Shown here one piece after another: positions 18,988 through 27,722 of a stretch of 64,000 nt of DNA. The translations under genes and the position numbers were made by a program. Numbering within the stretch: the first letter of the stretch is position 1; every line of letters starts with the position of its first letter. The DNA comes from Pelagomonas calceolata (Eukaryota; Sar; Pelagophyceae; Pelagomonadales; Pelagomonadaceae): the NCBI GenBank assembly GCA_918797485.1, contig CAKKNE010000004.1, positions 3,906,001-3,970,000 on the forward strand, written 5' to 3'. The notes beneath the pieces are model-generated. The model ran no database searches, was not told where the DNA came from, and was given only the letters and a program-made list of their open reading frames with translations.

Positions 18988-19353
18988 GAGGTGCGCTCGA
19001 TAGCTGAGCTGTAAGAGAGTCTCGCCGGTGATCCTGCGTTCGCCTATGCAGCGTGTGGCGAGTTTTGGGTCGGCGGCGGCGATAAAGCTAGCGTCGTGTA
19101 AGACACTAGCATGCGACTTTACGCGCTTGTCTGCTCTCTTGTCTGCTCAGGAGGAGTGATCTCAGTAATTGTGGAATCATTTCATTATCGCATTTCAGCG
19201 CTGCGACGGCTGCGCCTCGAATTCTACGACGTTGAGGCATTCTACAGCGCGAATTGCAAGCACTGTCCAGACTGCAACGCAGCGCTTTTGCGGCGCAGTA
19301 CACACGGTGACGGATAGGACGCGTGCGAGACTCTTAATCGTGGTGCTACAGCG
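18988..19353. other. Divergent intergenic region
   Basis: The 366-bp stretch holds CTAG motif copy 5 (19088-19109). The part after it (19110-19330) is relatively AT-rich and has no recognised gene. Confidence 0.4.
19088..19109 (+). promoter_or_regulatory. CTAG-bounded motif, copy 5
   Basis: A 22-bp copy reading GTAAGACACTAGCATG toward the TtcA-like gene (ATG 245 bp on). The TANGO6-like ATG lies 173 bp away on the other side. Confidence 0.55.
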
Positions 19354-20325
19354 ATGCGCATGCTAATAGTGACATGCCTCCTCGCGGTGCGTACCGCCGG
19401 CATCGCAATGCCCGCGCCGCGTCCGGTCGCAGCGAGACCGACCGCGGACGCGGCTCTCCAAGCGCTCGAGTGGCGGCTGCTGAAGCGCGTGCGGGAGTGC
19501 GTGCGCGACTACGAGATGATTGGTGCCGGCGAGACCGTCGCCGTCGCCGCGTCGGGCGGCAAAGATAGCAACGCATTAATATACTTGCTGCGCGAGATGA
19601 GCGCGCGCCGGCTGCTCGGCAAGGACAACTTTGATCTTAGAGCAGTGCACCTGGACCAGAAGCAGCCCGGGCACGACCCGACGCCCCTCGCGGGCTGGGT
19701 GCGTGGCCTGGGCATCCCCTTCGATTTGGTCGAGGAGGACACGTATAGTATTGTGGTGGAGAAGACGGCGCCGACGAAGTCGTACTGCGGCCTCTGCTCA
19801 CGCCTCCGGCGCGGCATCCTGTACACGCACACGCAGCAGATCGGCGCGCAACGATTGGCCCTGGGCCACCACCGCGACGACGCGCTTGAGACGCTCCTAC
19901 TGAACATGGTCCATCAGGGAACGATGAAGGCGATGCCCGCGCGCTACGTCGCGAGCCGCGGCGTCGACGTGATCCGTCCGTTGATGTACTGCGCGGAAGA
20001 CGATCTCCGGGAGTACGCGGCGCGGCTCGAGTTCCCCATCCTTCCCTGCAACCTCTGCGGCTCGCAGCCGGCGGGCAAGCCCTCGCAACGCCAAGGCGCC
20101 AAGCAACTTCTTCACTTCCTTGACGCGTTCGGCGGCGACGGCGAAGATGTCAGGGAGAACATGCTCCGCGCCTTGTCGGACGTGCGGCCCTCGCATTTAT
20201 TGGACCGCGACCTGCGCGGCGCCTGCGGGCTAGACCCGTGTACGGGTGAGCCCGTCGACGACCGGGCGGCGCGGATCTTTCGGGCGCCGGGGGGTGACGA
20301 CGACGAGCTGGGGATACGGCGCTAA
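19354..20325 (+). CDS. ttcA: TtcA-type tRNA cytidine 2-thiolase
   Basis: This 323-residue PP-loop ATPase matches bacterial TtcA, which makes 2-thiocytidine at tRNA position 32 using ATP and a [4Fe-4S] cluster. It has the ATP loop SGGKDSNAL (about residue 67), RAVHLDQKQPG, the first cysteine pair in SYCGLCSRLRRGILY (about 145), GHHRDDALETLLLNM, and the third ligand region FPILPCNLCGSQPAGKPSQR (about 230), all as in E. coli TtcA. The PCNLCGSQ segment separates it from eukaryotic CTU1. A hydrophobic N terminus (MRMLIVTCLLAVRTAGIA) suggests organelle import. A bacterial-type enzyme in a nuclear genome points to endosymbiotic or lateral origin; codon use is like its neighbours. The first ATG is used. 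Confidence 0.88.
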   Translation: MRMLIVTCLLAVRTAGIAMPAPRPVAARPTADAALQALEWRLLKRVRECVRDYEMIGAGETVAVAASGGKDSNALIYLLREMSARRLLGKDNFDLRAVHLDQKQPGHDPTPLAGWVRGLGIPFDLVEEDTYSIVVEKTAPTKSYCGLCSRLRRGILYTHTQQIGAQRLALGHHRDDALETLLLNMVHQGTMKAMPARYVASRGVDVIRPLMYCAEDDLREYAARLEFPILPCNLCGSQPAGKPSQRQGAKQLLHFLDAFGGDGEDVRENMLRALSDVRPSHLLDRDLRGACGLDPCTGEPVDDRAARIFRAPGGDDDELGIRR

Positions 20326-20346
20326 CTCATAGAGTACATAAAAACA

Positions 20347-21480
20347 CTAACTTGAACTGATCGCCGCCGTGGCGAGCGCCAGTCGCTCCCCGCGCGTGAG
20401 CTCGACGCCGCGGCTGCCCAGCTCGAGCGTCTGTAGGAGCGCCGCGTAGCCGCCCGACTGCTTCGCCGCGGCGACGATGCGCGGCACCGTGAGGCCCTCG
20501 ACGGCCATTGCGCGCACGACCGTTCCGCGCCGCGGGTCGACGAGGTCCGGGAGGGCGGCGGCCACGAACGTCGCGAGCTCCTGCTCCGCCGGCGAGACCT
20601 CTCGCGGACCCCTGTCTACGGTGCCATCGTGGTCCTCGTCCTTGCCGGCCAGGACGCCCTGCTCGGCAGCTGCGAAATATGAAGACGAGTTGGCTACCAC
20701 GTCTCGACGGAAGCGATCATTGAAGAAAAGGTAAGGCAACGTAAGGCCGGCCCACCCCCAGTAGCCGCGCGGCCATGCCCTCGAGCTGCTCAGCCCGAAC
20801 GTGACATGGAAAAAGAGGTAGATCGCGATGACCGTGCCGGTACAGGCCCATTTGGCCCAGGCCGTGGCCATATGTATATGGGCACCGAGAACCTGTGTGG
20901 AATCGAATTCCAGGCGCCCCACGCAGTCGACGCGACGTTCAACACAGCCAAGAACCATCTTCGTCAGCCAGAGGAGTAAAGGTTGGTAGTTGCCCACCTG
21001 AAAGGCGCCGAAGAGGAATCCCGAGTGCGGCAGCGCCCGATAGAGCATGGCAGGCGTGTGCGCGTGCGCGGCGACCATCAGTAGGCAATATGTCGAGAAC
21101 ATGACCACACATATCTGGGTCGTGACCGCGGCGTACGCCATCACGTTGAACACGTCGCCCATCTGCCGCTTCGGCCCCGCCGGCAGCGTCTTCGTGTCCA
21201 GTGGATAAAGCGCCAGAGGTGCGATGGCGGCCAGCACGAGCCCGGACATCACGTTCAGCGTCGACAGGAACGACATCGTCCGGTCGTAGACCATGTCGCG
21301 CGACGCGCACGCGAGACCTCGCGCCTCCGAGCCAAAGCAGCCGAGCGGATCGATGTCGGGCGGGTCATGCCGCAGCGGCTGCAGCAGCTTTTGCAGGGCT
21401 GCATTGTCCGCCTCGCTCCAGCCGTCATTGTAGGTGCCGCTTGGTGCCACCTTTTTGCTTCGGTGCGGCTGCCTGAGCAT
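20347..21480 (-). CDS. Multi-pass membrane protein of unknown function
   Basis: I do not recognise this 377-residue protein. Membrane segments appear at about 75-95 (VMSGLVLAAIAPLALYPL), 110-140 (AYAAVTTQICVVMFSTYCLL), 150-175 (SGFLFGAFQVGNYQPLLLWL), 205-232 (WACTGTVIAIYLFFHVTFGL) and 240-255. A loop-like DEDHDGTVD (about 288) resembles half of an EF-hand, followed by a helical Ala/Leu-rich tail. The first ATG is used. The gene diverges from the SDR gene, and the shared 221-bp region carries a CTAG-type site. Confidence 0.6.
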   Translation of the reverse strand: MLRQPHRSKKVAPSGTYNDGWSEADNAALQKLLQPLRHDPPDIDPLGCFGSEARGLACASRDMVYDRTMSFLSTLNVMSGLVLAAIAPLALYPLDTKTLPAGPKRQMGDVFNVMAYAAVTTQICVVMFSTYCLLMVAAHAHTPAMLYRALPHSGFLFGAFQVGNYQPLLLWLTKMVLGCVERRVDCVGRLEFDSTQVLGAHIHMATAWAKWACTGTVIAIYLFFHVTFGLSSSRAWPRGYWGWAGLTLPYLFFNDRFRRDVVANSSSYFAAAEQGVLAGKDEDHDGTVDRGPREVSPAEQELATFVAAALPDLVDPRRGTVVRAMAVEGLTVPRIVAAAKQSGGYAALLQTLELGSRGVELTRGERLALATAAISSS

Positions 21481-21617
21481 TGTGCTTGCAAAAAAGGCTG
21501 CCTTATCGCCGCAGAGCGAGAGAGAGTATCAAGGCGGGCACGCACGCGAGGTTGCAGTGTGAAAGGCTGCCTTTTTTGCTGATGCAGCGCCCTGCAACGC
21601 CTGCGCTGGATGCTGCG

Positions 21618-21637
21618 CTAGTATGTTGCTACACTAG
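21618..21637 (+). promoter_or_regulatory. CTAG-bounded motif, variant form
   Basis: A 20-bp near-palindrome, CTAGTATGTTGCTACACTAG, followed by CTCG, 65 bp before the SDR ATG. Read from the other strand, the site at 30067-30086 has almost the same sequence including the CTCG flank, so the two define a sub-type of the motif. Confidence 0.5.
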
Positions 21638-21701
21638 CTCGGGCTTGCTTAAAATTTTTTTTGGTTGGCCGCGCTCTCTAAGCCATTGAGCTGCAGCATC
21701 G

Positions 21702-23027
21702 ATGGCCCAAAGATGTATTCTCCTCCTCTTGGCCGCCTGGCAAGCCGCAGCCTACATCCCCTCGCCGCAGAGGCTGAGACCAGCACTCCAGCTCTCTCAG
21801 CAGCAGGAGGCACGCGCGCAACGCGTCGCACAGATGGCGCCACCGCGCCATCTATGCCGGCTACGCGCAGCCGATGACGACGCCGACGAGGACCCGGAAC
21901 TCTTGCTAGCAAAGGCCGAATTCCTCCGCCAGCAAGCAGCGTACCTCGAAGAATCGATGCCCAAGCGGGAGCCGATCGGCCTCCAGCCGCAGGAGAGCAA
22001 GGAGCCGTCGTTGGATGGGATGACGGTCGTCGTCACGGGCGCTAATGGTGAGGTCGGCTCCATCATAACAGAAGAGTTGCTCAGCCGCGGCTGCCGGGTG
22101 CGCGCGATCGTGCGCAGCGCGGAGGACCAGGGCTCGTACGAGCGCCTGTCGTACGCCGTCGGCGCGGAGTCGCTCCAGGGCGAGATCGAGGCGCCCTGGA
22201 TCTTGCGGGACACGTCCGAGGGCGGTCCGTTATTTAACTCGCCGGCGACGTACACGGCGCCGGAGGACGATTCGCTCGCGGACACGTCCGACGAAGAATA
22301 TGCGAAGCTGACGCCGTACGGGCAGAATCAAGTAGTCGCGGCCCGAGCCGCGCGGAAGCTGCGGAAGCTCGAGGTCCGGTCCGCGGATTTGAGGAACGAA
22401 AAGGACTGCACCGGCGTCGTGTTTGGGGCGGACGCCGTGATTCACTGTGCCGCGTCCCTGAAACCAAATGGGGATAAGAGCCGCGGCGACGACGCCGGCG
22501 GGCGGCTCCTGGAGGAGGCCGGGCGGCTCTTCGAGTTCCGGCTGCCGCGCGTCGACCGCGTCAAGGCCGCGTCCTCGGGCGAGGGCTCGGCGGACGTGGA
22601 AGGCGTGGAGTTCCTGGCGCGGGCCCTGGCGAAGAGCCTCGCGCGCGAGCGGCCGAAGCCCGACCGGCCGCTGGCCTTTATCCTGCTGTCGGGGCGGTCG
22701 ACCGCGGGCGACGGCGCATTTGTCGAGCGCAAGCGCGAGTCCGAGGCGGCCTTCACGCGCGTCGCGTCGACGGCGGACTGGAGCGGGTCGCTCATCGCGC
22801 GCCTGCCGCCGATAGACGCGTTCGGCTACGACGCCGGCGCGCGGCTGGAGCGCGCAAAGGCGGACGCCGTCGCGCCGGCCGGCGCCCTGTTCCCGCCGGC
22901 GCTCGCCGGCACCATCTCCAAGGTGGACGCGACGCCGCGCGACGTGGCGCGGGTCGTCGCGGACGCGCTCGTCGACGCGGAACTGCGCGGGGGGCTTGGC
23001 GTGGCGGACCTCGTTATTGATGGGTAA
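21702..23027 (+). CDS. NAD(P)-binding SDR-like protein, plastid-targeted
   Basis: The 441-residue protein begins with a signal peptide (MAQRCILLLLAAWQAAAYIP), suggesting the secretory/plastid route. A Rossmann fold starts at about residue 108 with the nucleotide loop VVVTGANGEVGSIITEELLSRG and continues with VRAIVRS and GADAVIHCAAS. This fits atypical (extended) SDRs such as NmrA- or Tic62-like proteins. The catalytic YxxxK is not evident, so it may bind NAD(P)H for regulation rather than catalyse a standard SDR reaction. An acidic insert of about 60 residues (GGPLFNSPATYTAPEDDS and after) interrupts the fold after the second strand. The first ATG is used. Confidence 0.75.
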   Translation: MAQRCILLLLAAWQAAAYIPSPQRLRPALQLSQQQEARAQRVAQMAPPRHLCRLRAADDDADEDPELLLAKAEFLRQQAAYLEESMPKREPIGLQPQESKEPSLDGMTVVVTGANGEVGSIITEELLSRGCRVRAIVRSAEDQGSYERLSYAVGAESLQGEIEAPWILRDTSEGGPLFNSPATYTAPEDDSLADTSDEEYAKLTPYGQNQVVAARAARKLRKLEVRSADLRNEKDCTGVVFGADAVIHCAASLKPNGDKSRGDDAGGRLLEEAGRLFEFRLPRVDRVKAASSGEGSADVEGVEFLARALAKSLARERPKPDRPLAFILLSGRSTAGDGAFVERKRESEAAFTRVASTADWSGSLIARLPPIDAFGYDAGARLERAKADAVAPAGALFPPALAGTISKVDATPRDVARVVADALVDAELRGGLGVADLVIDG

Positions 23028-23059
23028 AACTTATAAAATAAATGACACTTACAGAAAAA

Positions 23060-23905
23060 TTAAGCCGACGACGGAACCCCTAGCTCGGCCCAGGGGTCCG
23101 CGAGCAGCGCCGCCGCGCGTTCGGGCGTCGCGTAGTCGATGCCCGCCAGTTGCACCCGGAAAAAGACGAGGTCCCGCGACGATTCACTATCATTGCGGCC
23201 GCCGCGGTGCGGTAAGAGAGGATGGCACAGAACCGCGTCGCCAACGCCGAGCGGGACCTCGTACGGCCGGCCGATGTCCGGGAGCGCCTTGTCTAGCTTC
23301 CAGTCCGGGTACTGGTGCCAGTCGCGCAGATGGCCTTGCGGGAAAACGGTGAGGTTGCCCATGCCCGGACGCTCGTGCGGCGTCAGCGCCACCGCGACGA
23401 GTAAAGAGAAGACGTCGGGAAAGCGCGCGCCGCTCGCGTTGGCCTCGCCATCGATGTGATAGCTCGTGTCCGGCAGGTTACGTCGGCGCGCTTTGCGCGG
23501 GGCCGGGGTCCGCCGAGCGACTTGCGTGTACGACACCGCATGCGCCTCGGCACCCGCCAGGCAGCGTATCGCCGCCGCGAGCCGCGGTTCCCGCAGCAAG
23601 TCTAAGATAGGTAGGTGGCCGTCGGCGACGGGCGCATCCAGGCGCTGGTCGCGATGCATGCGCCAGTCGTCGGGCCGTGTGCCGCTCGGCGCGCTCCAGC
23701 AGGCCTCGTGCGTCGCGACGTACGCTGCCGCACGTGCGATGGCATCGCTAGCTGCAGCATCTTTTAGTATGAGGAAGCCGTCGTCTCGGAATTTCGCAAC
23801 GTCGAGTGGTGGACATGCAGTGGCCGCGCGCAGCTCGAGCGATGCGCCCGCGTCTGCACCGCGGGGCACCGTCAAAGCATCATGAGTATAGAGGTACTCA
23901 CTCAT
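23060..23905 (-). CDS. Phytanoyl-CoA dioxygenase (PhyH)-like 2-oxoglutarate oxygenase
   Basis: This 281-residue Fe(II)/2-oxoglutarate oxygenase has the iron-binding HxD in SYHIDGEAN (about residue 148), the distal histidine in HPLLPHRGGRN (about 238) and the beta-barrel signature LTPHERPGMGNLTVFPQGHL. FRDDGFLILKDA near residue 40 is the usual PhyH start. No signal peptide is visible. Substrates of this family are very diverse (phytanoyl-CoA, ectoine, alkaloids, halogenated compounds), so the substrate cannot be called. Its ATG lies inside the last codons of the small upstream ORF (8-base overlap). Confidence 0.85.
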   Translation of the reverse strand: MSEYLYTHDALTVPRGADAGASLELRAATACPPLDVAKFRDDGFLILKDAAASDAIARAAAYVATHEACWSAPSGTRPDDWRMHRDQRLDAPVADGHLPILDLLREPRLAAAIRCLAGAEAHAVSYTQVARRTPAPRKARRRNLPDTSYHIDGEANASGARFPDVFSLLVAVALTPHERPGMGNLTVFPQGHLRDWHQYPDWKLDKALPDIGRPYEVPLGVGDAVLCHPLLPHRGGRNDSESSRDLVFFRVQLAGIDYATPERAAALLADPWAELGVPSSA

Positions 23906-24119
23906 CGTCGAACGGCTGGTCGGTCAACTTTTCGTACTCCTGCAGCAGCTCCTTTTCGCGCTCGACCGCCTCGCGGAACGCCTTGCCGGCGTCGTCGCGC
24001 AGCTTCTTGATCTCTTTCGCTATCTCTTCGGCTCTTGCCTCCTCCATCTTGCCCTCGTGCCACACGTATCGCCGCGCCGGCCGCCGCAGCGCTACACGTA
24101 GTGCTGCACGACGCAGCAT
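23898..24119 (-). CDS. Small helical protein, possible mitochondrial presequence
   Basis: The 73-residue product starts with an Arg-rich amphipathic segment (MLRRAALRVALRRPARRYVW), as in mitochondrial presequences, followed by a charged helix (EEARAEEIAKEIKKLRDDAG, FREAVEREKELLQEYEKL) and an acidic end. I do not recognise a family. Its stop codon overlaps the PhyH start (ATGAGTGA). It may be a separate gene, an upstream ORF of the PhyH transcript, or a sign of a dicistronic message. The sensible amphipathic design argues for translation. Confidence 0.5.
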   Translation of the reverse strand: MLRRAALRVALRRPARRYVWHEGKMEEARAEEIAKEIKKLRDDAGKAFREAVEREKELLQEYEKLTDQPFDDE

Positions 24120-24280
24120 TAATTATTGCTGTGATAGCTTGGCAATGTTGCCGAAGTGGTGCTCGCGCGCGGCGCACAACTTGTTGCTGCACAGGTCTAC
24201 TTCTGGTAACGCCAGACTGCCTCTGACAGCGCCACACTGGACTAGGAATCGCAGGAGCCGTACAAAGTGCTCATTGTGTA

Positions 24281-24302
24281 CTAGCGTCCAGTAAGACACT
24301 AG
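24281..24302 (+). promoter_or_regulatory. CTAG-bounded motif, copy 6
   Basis: A 22-bp copy reading GTAAGACACTAGGAATC on the plus strand, with the short word CTAGGAATCGCA found both just before (24242) and at its end (24299). The nearest gene start is the small ORF, 162 bp away on the minus strand, so its orientation is opposite to that of the other single-gene copies. Confidence 0.5.
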
Positions 24303-24556
24303 GAATCGCAACTTGGCCTCCGCTGTGCGCGCGCGCCCCCCTAGCCACCCCGCGCACCCCGGGCTGCCCGCGACGTGCAGCGCCGCCCCTGTTAGCCCGG
24401 AAATGAGAGTTGCCCGCGTGAAAAATGGCCCAGAACCCGCTGAGCACGGCCTTCAGCTTGGGGGCTGCCTTAGCTGCCGCGTCGCGCCGCCGCCTGGCCT
24501 TCGCCCGACTTTTACCTTTCGCCCCTCTACCCCGTGGTGACGGCGCGGCGTTTCGG

Positions 24557-24692
24557 CGGGGGCTCCATCGTGAACGCGCACAGCCGGGGGGCTCCATCGT
24601 GAACGCGCACGGCCGGGTCAGCCGATCTTTCTTTCCGGGCGTCGCCGGCATGGCGCGTCAACTTTCTTTCTGGGCGTCGCCGGCATGGCGCG
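24557..24692. repeat. Two adjacent short tandem repeats
   Basis: A unit of about 29 bp containing GGCTCCATCGTGAACGCGCA occurs twice (24557-24617). Then a 35-bp unit beginning CTTTCTTT and containing GGCGTCGCCGGCATGGCGCG occurs twice (about 24627-24696) plus the start of a third. Copies differ by one to four bases. They lie inside the 1-kb block bounded by 35-bp direct repeats. Confidence 0.65.
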
Positions 24693-25325
24693 CCTACTTT
24701 CTTTATCATTGGCGGGTCGAGCCCGGAACACGGACGGCACCCATCCTCGGGCATCGAGTGGTGCGCGTTCGGAGGTATCCGGCCCGTTTCCTGAAGTTCT
24801 GCCGCCGGCATGGCGGCGAGCCTCATCTGCCTGCGACCGGACCGACCCTACGGAGCGGAGCCGGTCTCGACCTGGGAGGCGTTGGGGGCGGCGGCATGCC
24901 GCCCCCCGTAACCTTGGCCGCGCCAGCCGAGCTTTCGTAGGCCCTCCGAATCGCCGTGGCATCCATTGAACCCATTAGTTCCGTTCCGACGAGTTATTGT
25001 CAAGGGCCGTCTGGGCGGGTCGGAGCTCTCGCTCCCCGCTTCAGGATTGCTCGGCCTGGTGTGCGAGGGCATCTCTCTCACCACTTGATTTCCGGCTCGT
25101 CGTAAAAGAGGAGCCAGCGGCCAGTTCCACATCCTGACGGGGGTCGTCCCAAAAGAAGGGGGGGCGTGCGAGTCCCTGTGACTCAGCCCTTGCGTCCTAG
25201 TCCAGCCGGACGGGTGGGCCCAGGGGGAGCGGGAGGGGTACGGGGAACCCTGCGACGTAACTAGCCTCAGCCTCGCAGGAGCCGTACATAAGTGCTCATT
25301 GTGTACTATACGCATCGGGCCCGAC

Positions 25326-27722
25326 CTAGCCCACGCACCCCGCGTAGCACCCCTCGCGCATGCCCAGCGCGCCGCACGTGTAGTCCAACCCAAAAAAGTC
25401 GTCGTCGCCCGTCTGCGGCCGCGGCCCGGGCCCGTCGAGGCGGTAGGCCGAGCCCGTCTCGGCGTTCGCGTGGCCCGCGCCGACGCCGTTCTTCTCGGAC
25501 CACTTGTGCTTCAGCGTGAAGACGCGGCAGACGACGGCGTCGGTCAGTTCCGGGTATGAGGTTGTCACTAAGAGATCGGAGTCCGTCGGCGACAGGCGCT
25601 TGATGGAGACGACCTGCGCGCCCGGCGTGCCCACGGCCATCGTCTTACCTGATGCTGATACGTCGCAGCGCTTGTCGAACGTCACGCCGCCCGCCGCGTT
25701 GATTACGGTCGGTTTGCCGAACTCGCCCCGCTCGATGAAATACTCGCCGCCCGACCGCACGTGCAATTCATAAAACCGGTCGCCGGACACGGCGATGCCG
25801 AGCGCCATCGGCGTCGCCTCGTCGGGCAGCTTCAGACCCAGCGCTCTGTTGTACTCGGCCAAGCCCTCCGTCGCGACGCAGGCCCACTGGCCGCACAACC
25901 ACTCGAACTTCGCGTCGCAGTGCTCCGTCATAATATATATATTCCACGCGTCCTCCTCGTCTCGCGGGATGTTCGCGCGCTGGTTCCTGTACTTGAGGCC
26001 CGCCGTCGCGACGACGGAGTTCAGTTGCCGCAGGAACGCATGAGCGTCGACTTTCGCCGGTAGGTACTTGGCGAACGGGTCCTCGTCGTCCTCCTCAATA
26101 GGCTTACTCCTTCTCTCAAAAATCAGCTCCACAGATAAAGGGGTTAAACGGGGAAAGGTCGACGTTACCACTAAAGTGTCGTTGGGCCCGGGCACCCAGC
26201 GCGTCTGCTGGCCGTTCGTCGCGCTGATGTCCGCGCGGTCCTTTGAGAGAGTAAAGGTCTTCGTCATCTGTTGGGCGCCCCGCTGGATGGCAAGCGGTTT
26301 GTTGAGCGTGCCGCGCTCCCTCCTGCTACGCCCTTGCTCCGTCGCTCTCACTTCGTAGGCGGAACTGCGCGAGATGGCCACGTCGAGCGTCAAGTCCCGA
26401 GCATACGAGATGGGCGCGTCGAGCTGCTGGCCGGGCCGCGCGCCCCTTGGTAGAATCACGTTCACGGGCGTCCCGTCGGGCAGGTGGGCCTCTATAACTG
26501 TTCCTGCGGAAGCGCCGTCCGGCACGCGCACCGACGCCGTCGTTCTTTTGGAAAGCGCGCCTCTATACTGATCCAGGCCCTCCGCCTTCACGAGGACCCA
26601 GCTCCCGCAGCACCAGGCCGCGTCGGGCTTGTACCCCGCGAGCGGCGCGCGCAGGTCGCCCAGGATCGAATCTCCCTCAACGTCATCGCGGAAGCACACT
26701 CCGGCAATCGCACCGGGACTGCTCAGCTGGTCCACCGCGAACGTCTCGCCGTCCTCCGCATTTCTTCGCAACTCGTAGGCTCGTAGGAGTCGGGCGGCCT
26801 CGTCCGCGTCGGTGCGGGCGTCCTGCGCGGCTTGGGCCGTTTTCAGCTGCGCGGTCCCGATCAACCGCTCGGCCTTCGCGGATCTCGCGTCGATGGGGAG
26901 CTTGGCGCAGGCCTGGGCCGGCGGCGCGGCCTTCAGCGCGCCCTGCTCGGCGGCGTTGACGTAGGTCCGGCACTCGTTGATCGGCCTTCTCGCCTCGACT
27001 GCCTTCCTCGTCTGCCGCAGGCCGTCCGCGGCGATGGCTCGATGAGACTGGGCCTCCTTCACATAACCAGACACGTCGGGCAGTCGTAAATCCTCGCGCA
27101 GCATGGCCCGCCCCTCCTCCTGCTCGGAGTGCGCCTCCTCGCGCCTCTCGCCCAGCACGAACGTCGCCGTCAGCGGCCGGCCCGCCTTCTGGATCTTCTT
27201 GAGAATTTGCGGAAAGGTCTTGGCCGACACGTCGGGGATGTACTCGCCGTTGATGGCTATCAACTCGTCCGTCGGCATGATTTTATCTCTCATGTTCTCG
27301 AGTTCCTTCAAGGGCCGCTGCGGCCTGTACAGGTCGCAGTGCGGCTGCGTGGCCTCGATCTGGACGTGTTCCCGCCCTTCTTCGCCGTATCGCGCCACGA
27401 CGATCGAAAACCCGAGCTTCGCGCCGCGAAACGTGTAGCGGAACGCGAGGTCCAAACCCTTCATCGTCTCGACGTGCTCCTTGAGTAGATCTGTCGCTCT
27501 TTTCGCGTGCTCCTTCGCGGAAGGAGACCTAGGTGAGCTGAAGAAGGTGCTCCGCTGTTTTTTCTCCTCGCGAATTTGCTGGAACGCTCTATCCAAAGGA
27601 TCGTAGCCGTGCAGGCCGTGACGCTGCTTGACGTCCCTGTGCTTCCAGTTCCTCTTCTTGAAGTACTCGCCCTCGCTCTCGGGCGACGACGCGGCGCGCG
27701 GCGTGCTCGTGGTTGACAACAT
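25326..27722 (-). CDS. Large PDZ-domain protein with two FABP/lipocalin-like domains
   Basis: From its first ATG the protein has 798 residues. A PDZ-like domain (about 95-190) contains FRYTFRGAKLGFSIVV, PTDELIAINGEYIPDVS and ILKKIQKAGRPLTATF. A helical middle (about 200-330) may be MIT-like. The C-terminal half holds two related beta-rich domains, recognisable from CGSWVLVKAEGLDQYRGAL / CGQWACVATEGLAEYNRAL and IERGEFGKPTVI-type segments, resembling the fatty-acid-binding/lipocalin fold. The first copy is split by a roughly 40-residue insert with VPDGASAGTVIEAHLPDGTP and LPRGARPGQQL, a repeat style common in stramenopile proteins. GTG 135 bp upstream is open but not used. The domain names for the beta-rich parts are inference. 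Confidence 0.65.
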   Translation of the reverse strand: MLSTTSTPRAASSPESEGEYFKKRNWKHRDVKQRHGLHGYDPLDRAFQQIREEKKQRSTFFSSPRSPSAKEHAKRATDLLKEHVETMKGLDLAFRYTFRGAKLGFSIVVARYGEEGREHVQIEATQPHCDLYRPQRPLKELENMRDKIMPTDELIAINGEYIPDVSAKTFPQILKKIQKAGRPLTATFVLGERREEAHSEQEEGRAMLREDLRLPDVSGYVKEAQSHRAIAADGLRQTRKAVEARRPINECRTYVNAAEQGALKAAPPAQACAKLPIDARSAKAERLIGTAQLKTAQAAQDARTDADEAARLLRAYELRRNAEDGETFAVDQLSSPGAIAGVCFRDDVEGDSILGDLRAPLAGYKPDAAWCCGSWVLVKAEGLDQYRGALSKRTTASVRVPDGASAGTVIEAHLPDGTPVNVILPRGARPGQQLDAPISYARDLTLDVAISRSSAYEVRATEQGRSRRERGTLNKPLAIQRGAQQMTKTFTLSKDRADISATNGQQTRWVPGPNDTLVVTSTFPRLTPLSVELIFERRSKPIEEDDEDPFAKYLPAKVDAHAFLRQLNSVVATAGLKYRNQRANIPRDEEDAWNIYIMTEHCDAKFEWLCGQWACVATEGLAEYNRALGLKLPDEATPMALGIAVSGDRFYELHVRSGGEYFIERGEFGKPTVINAAGGVTFDKRCDVSASGKTMAVGTPGAQVVSIKRLSPTDSDLLVTTSYPELTDAVVCRVFTLKHKWSEKNGVGAGHANAETGSAYRLDGPGPRPQTGDDDFFGLDYTCGALGMREGCYAGCVG

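Larger units (their letters stand above)
24250..25308. repeat. About 1-kb non-coding block flanked by 35-bp direct repeats
   Basis: Near-identical copies (one inserted base) start at 24250 and 25274; both contain GCAGGAGCCGTACA and AGTGCTCATTGTGTACTA. Between them lie about 990 bp with internal tandem repeats and no convincing gene: open frames on both strands are low-complexity shadows. The block could be an inserted element with terminal direct repeats or a segmental duplication product. It sits between the small ORF gene and the 3' end of the PDZ gene. No transposase, reverse transcriptase or inverted terminal repeat was seen, so the class is unknown. The first repeat abuts CTAG motif copy 6. 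Confidence 0.55.

Noticed and set aside
20891-20925. Possible second introner end (CTGTGTGGAATCGAATTCC) in the membrane-protein gene
   Set aside because: The stretch is in frame and reads as plausible protein (RLEFDSTQV), with no paired inverted repeat or target duplication.
24425-24940. Open frames on both strands in the repeat-bearing block
   Set aside because: Arg/Ala-rich low complexity crossing tandem repeats, no start context and no family; treated as non-coding.
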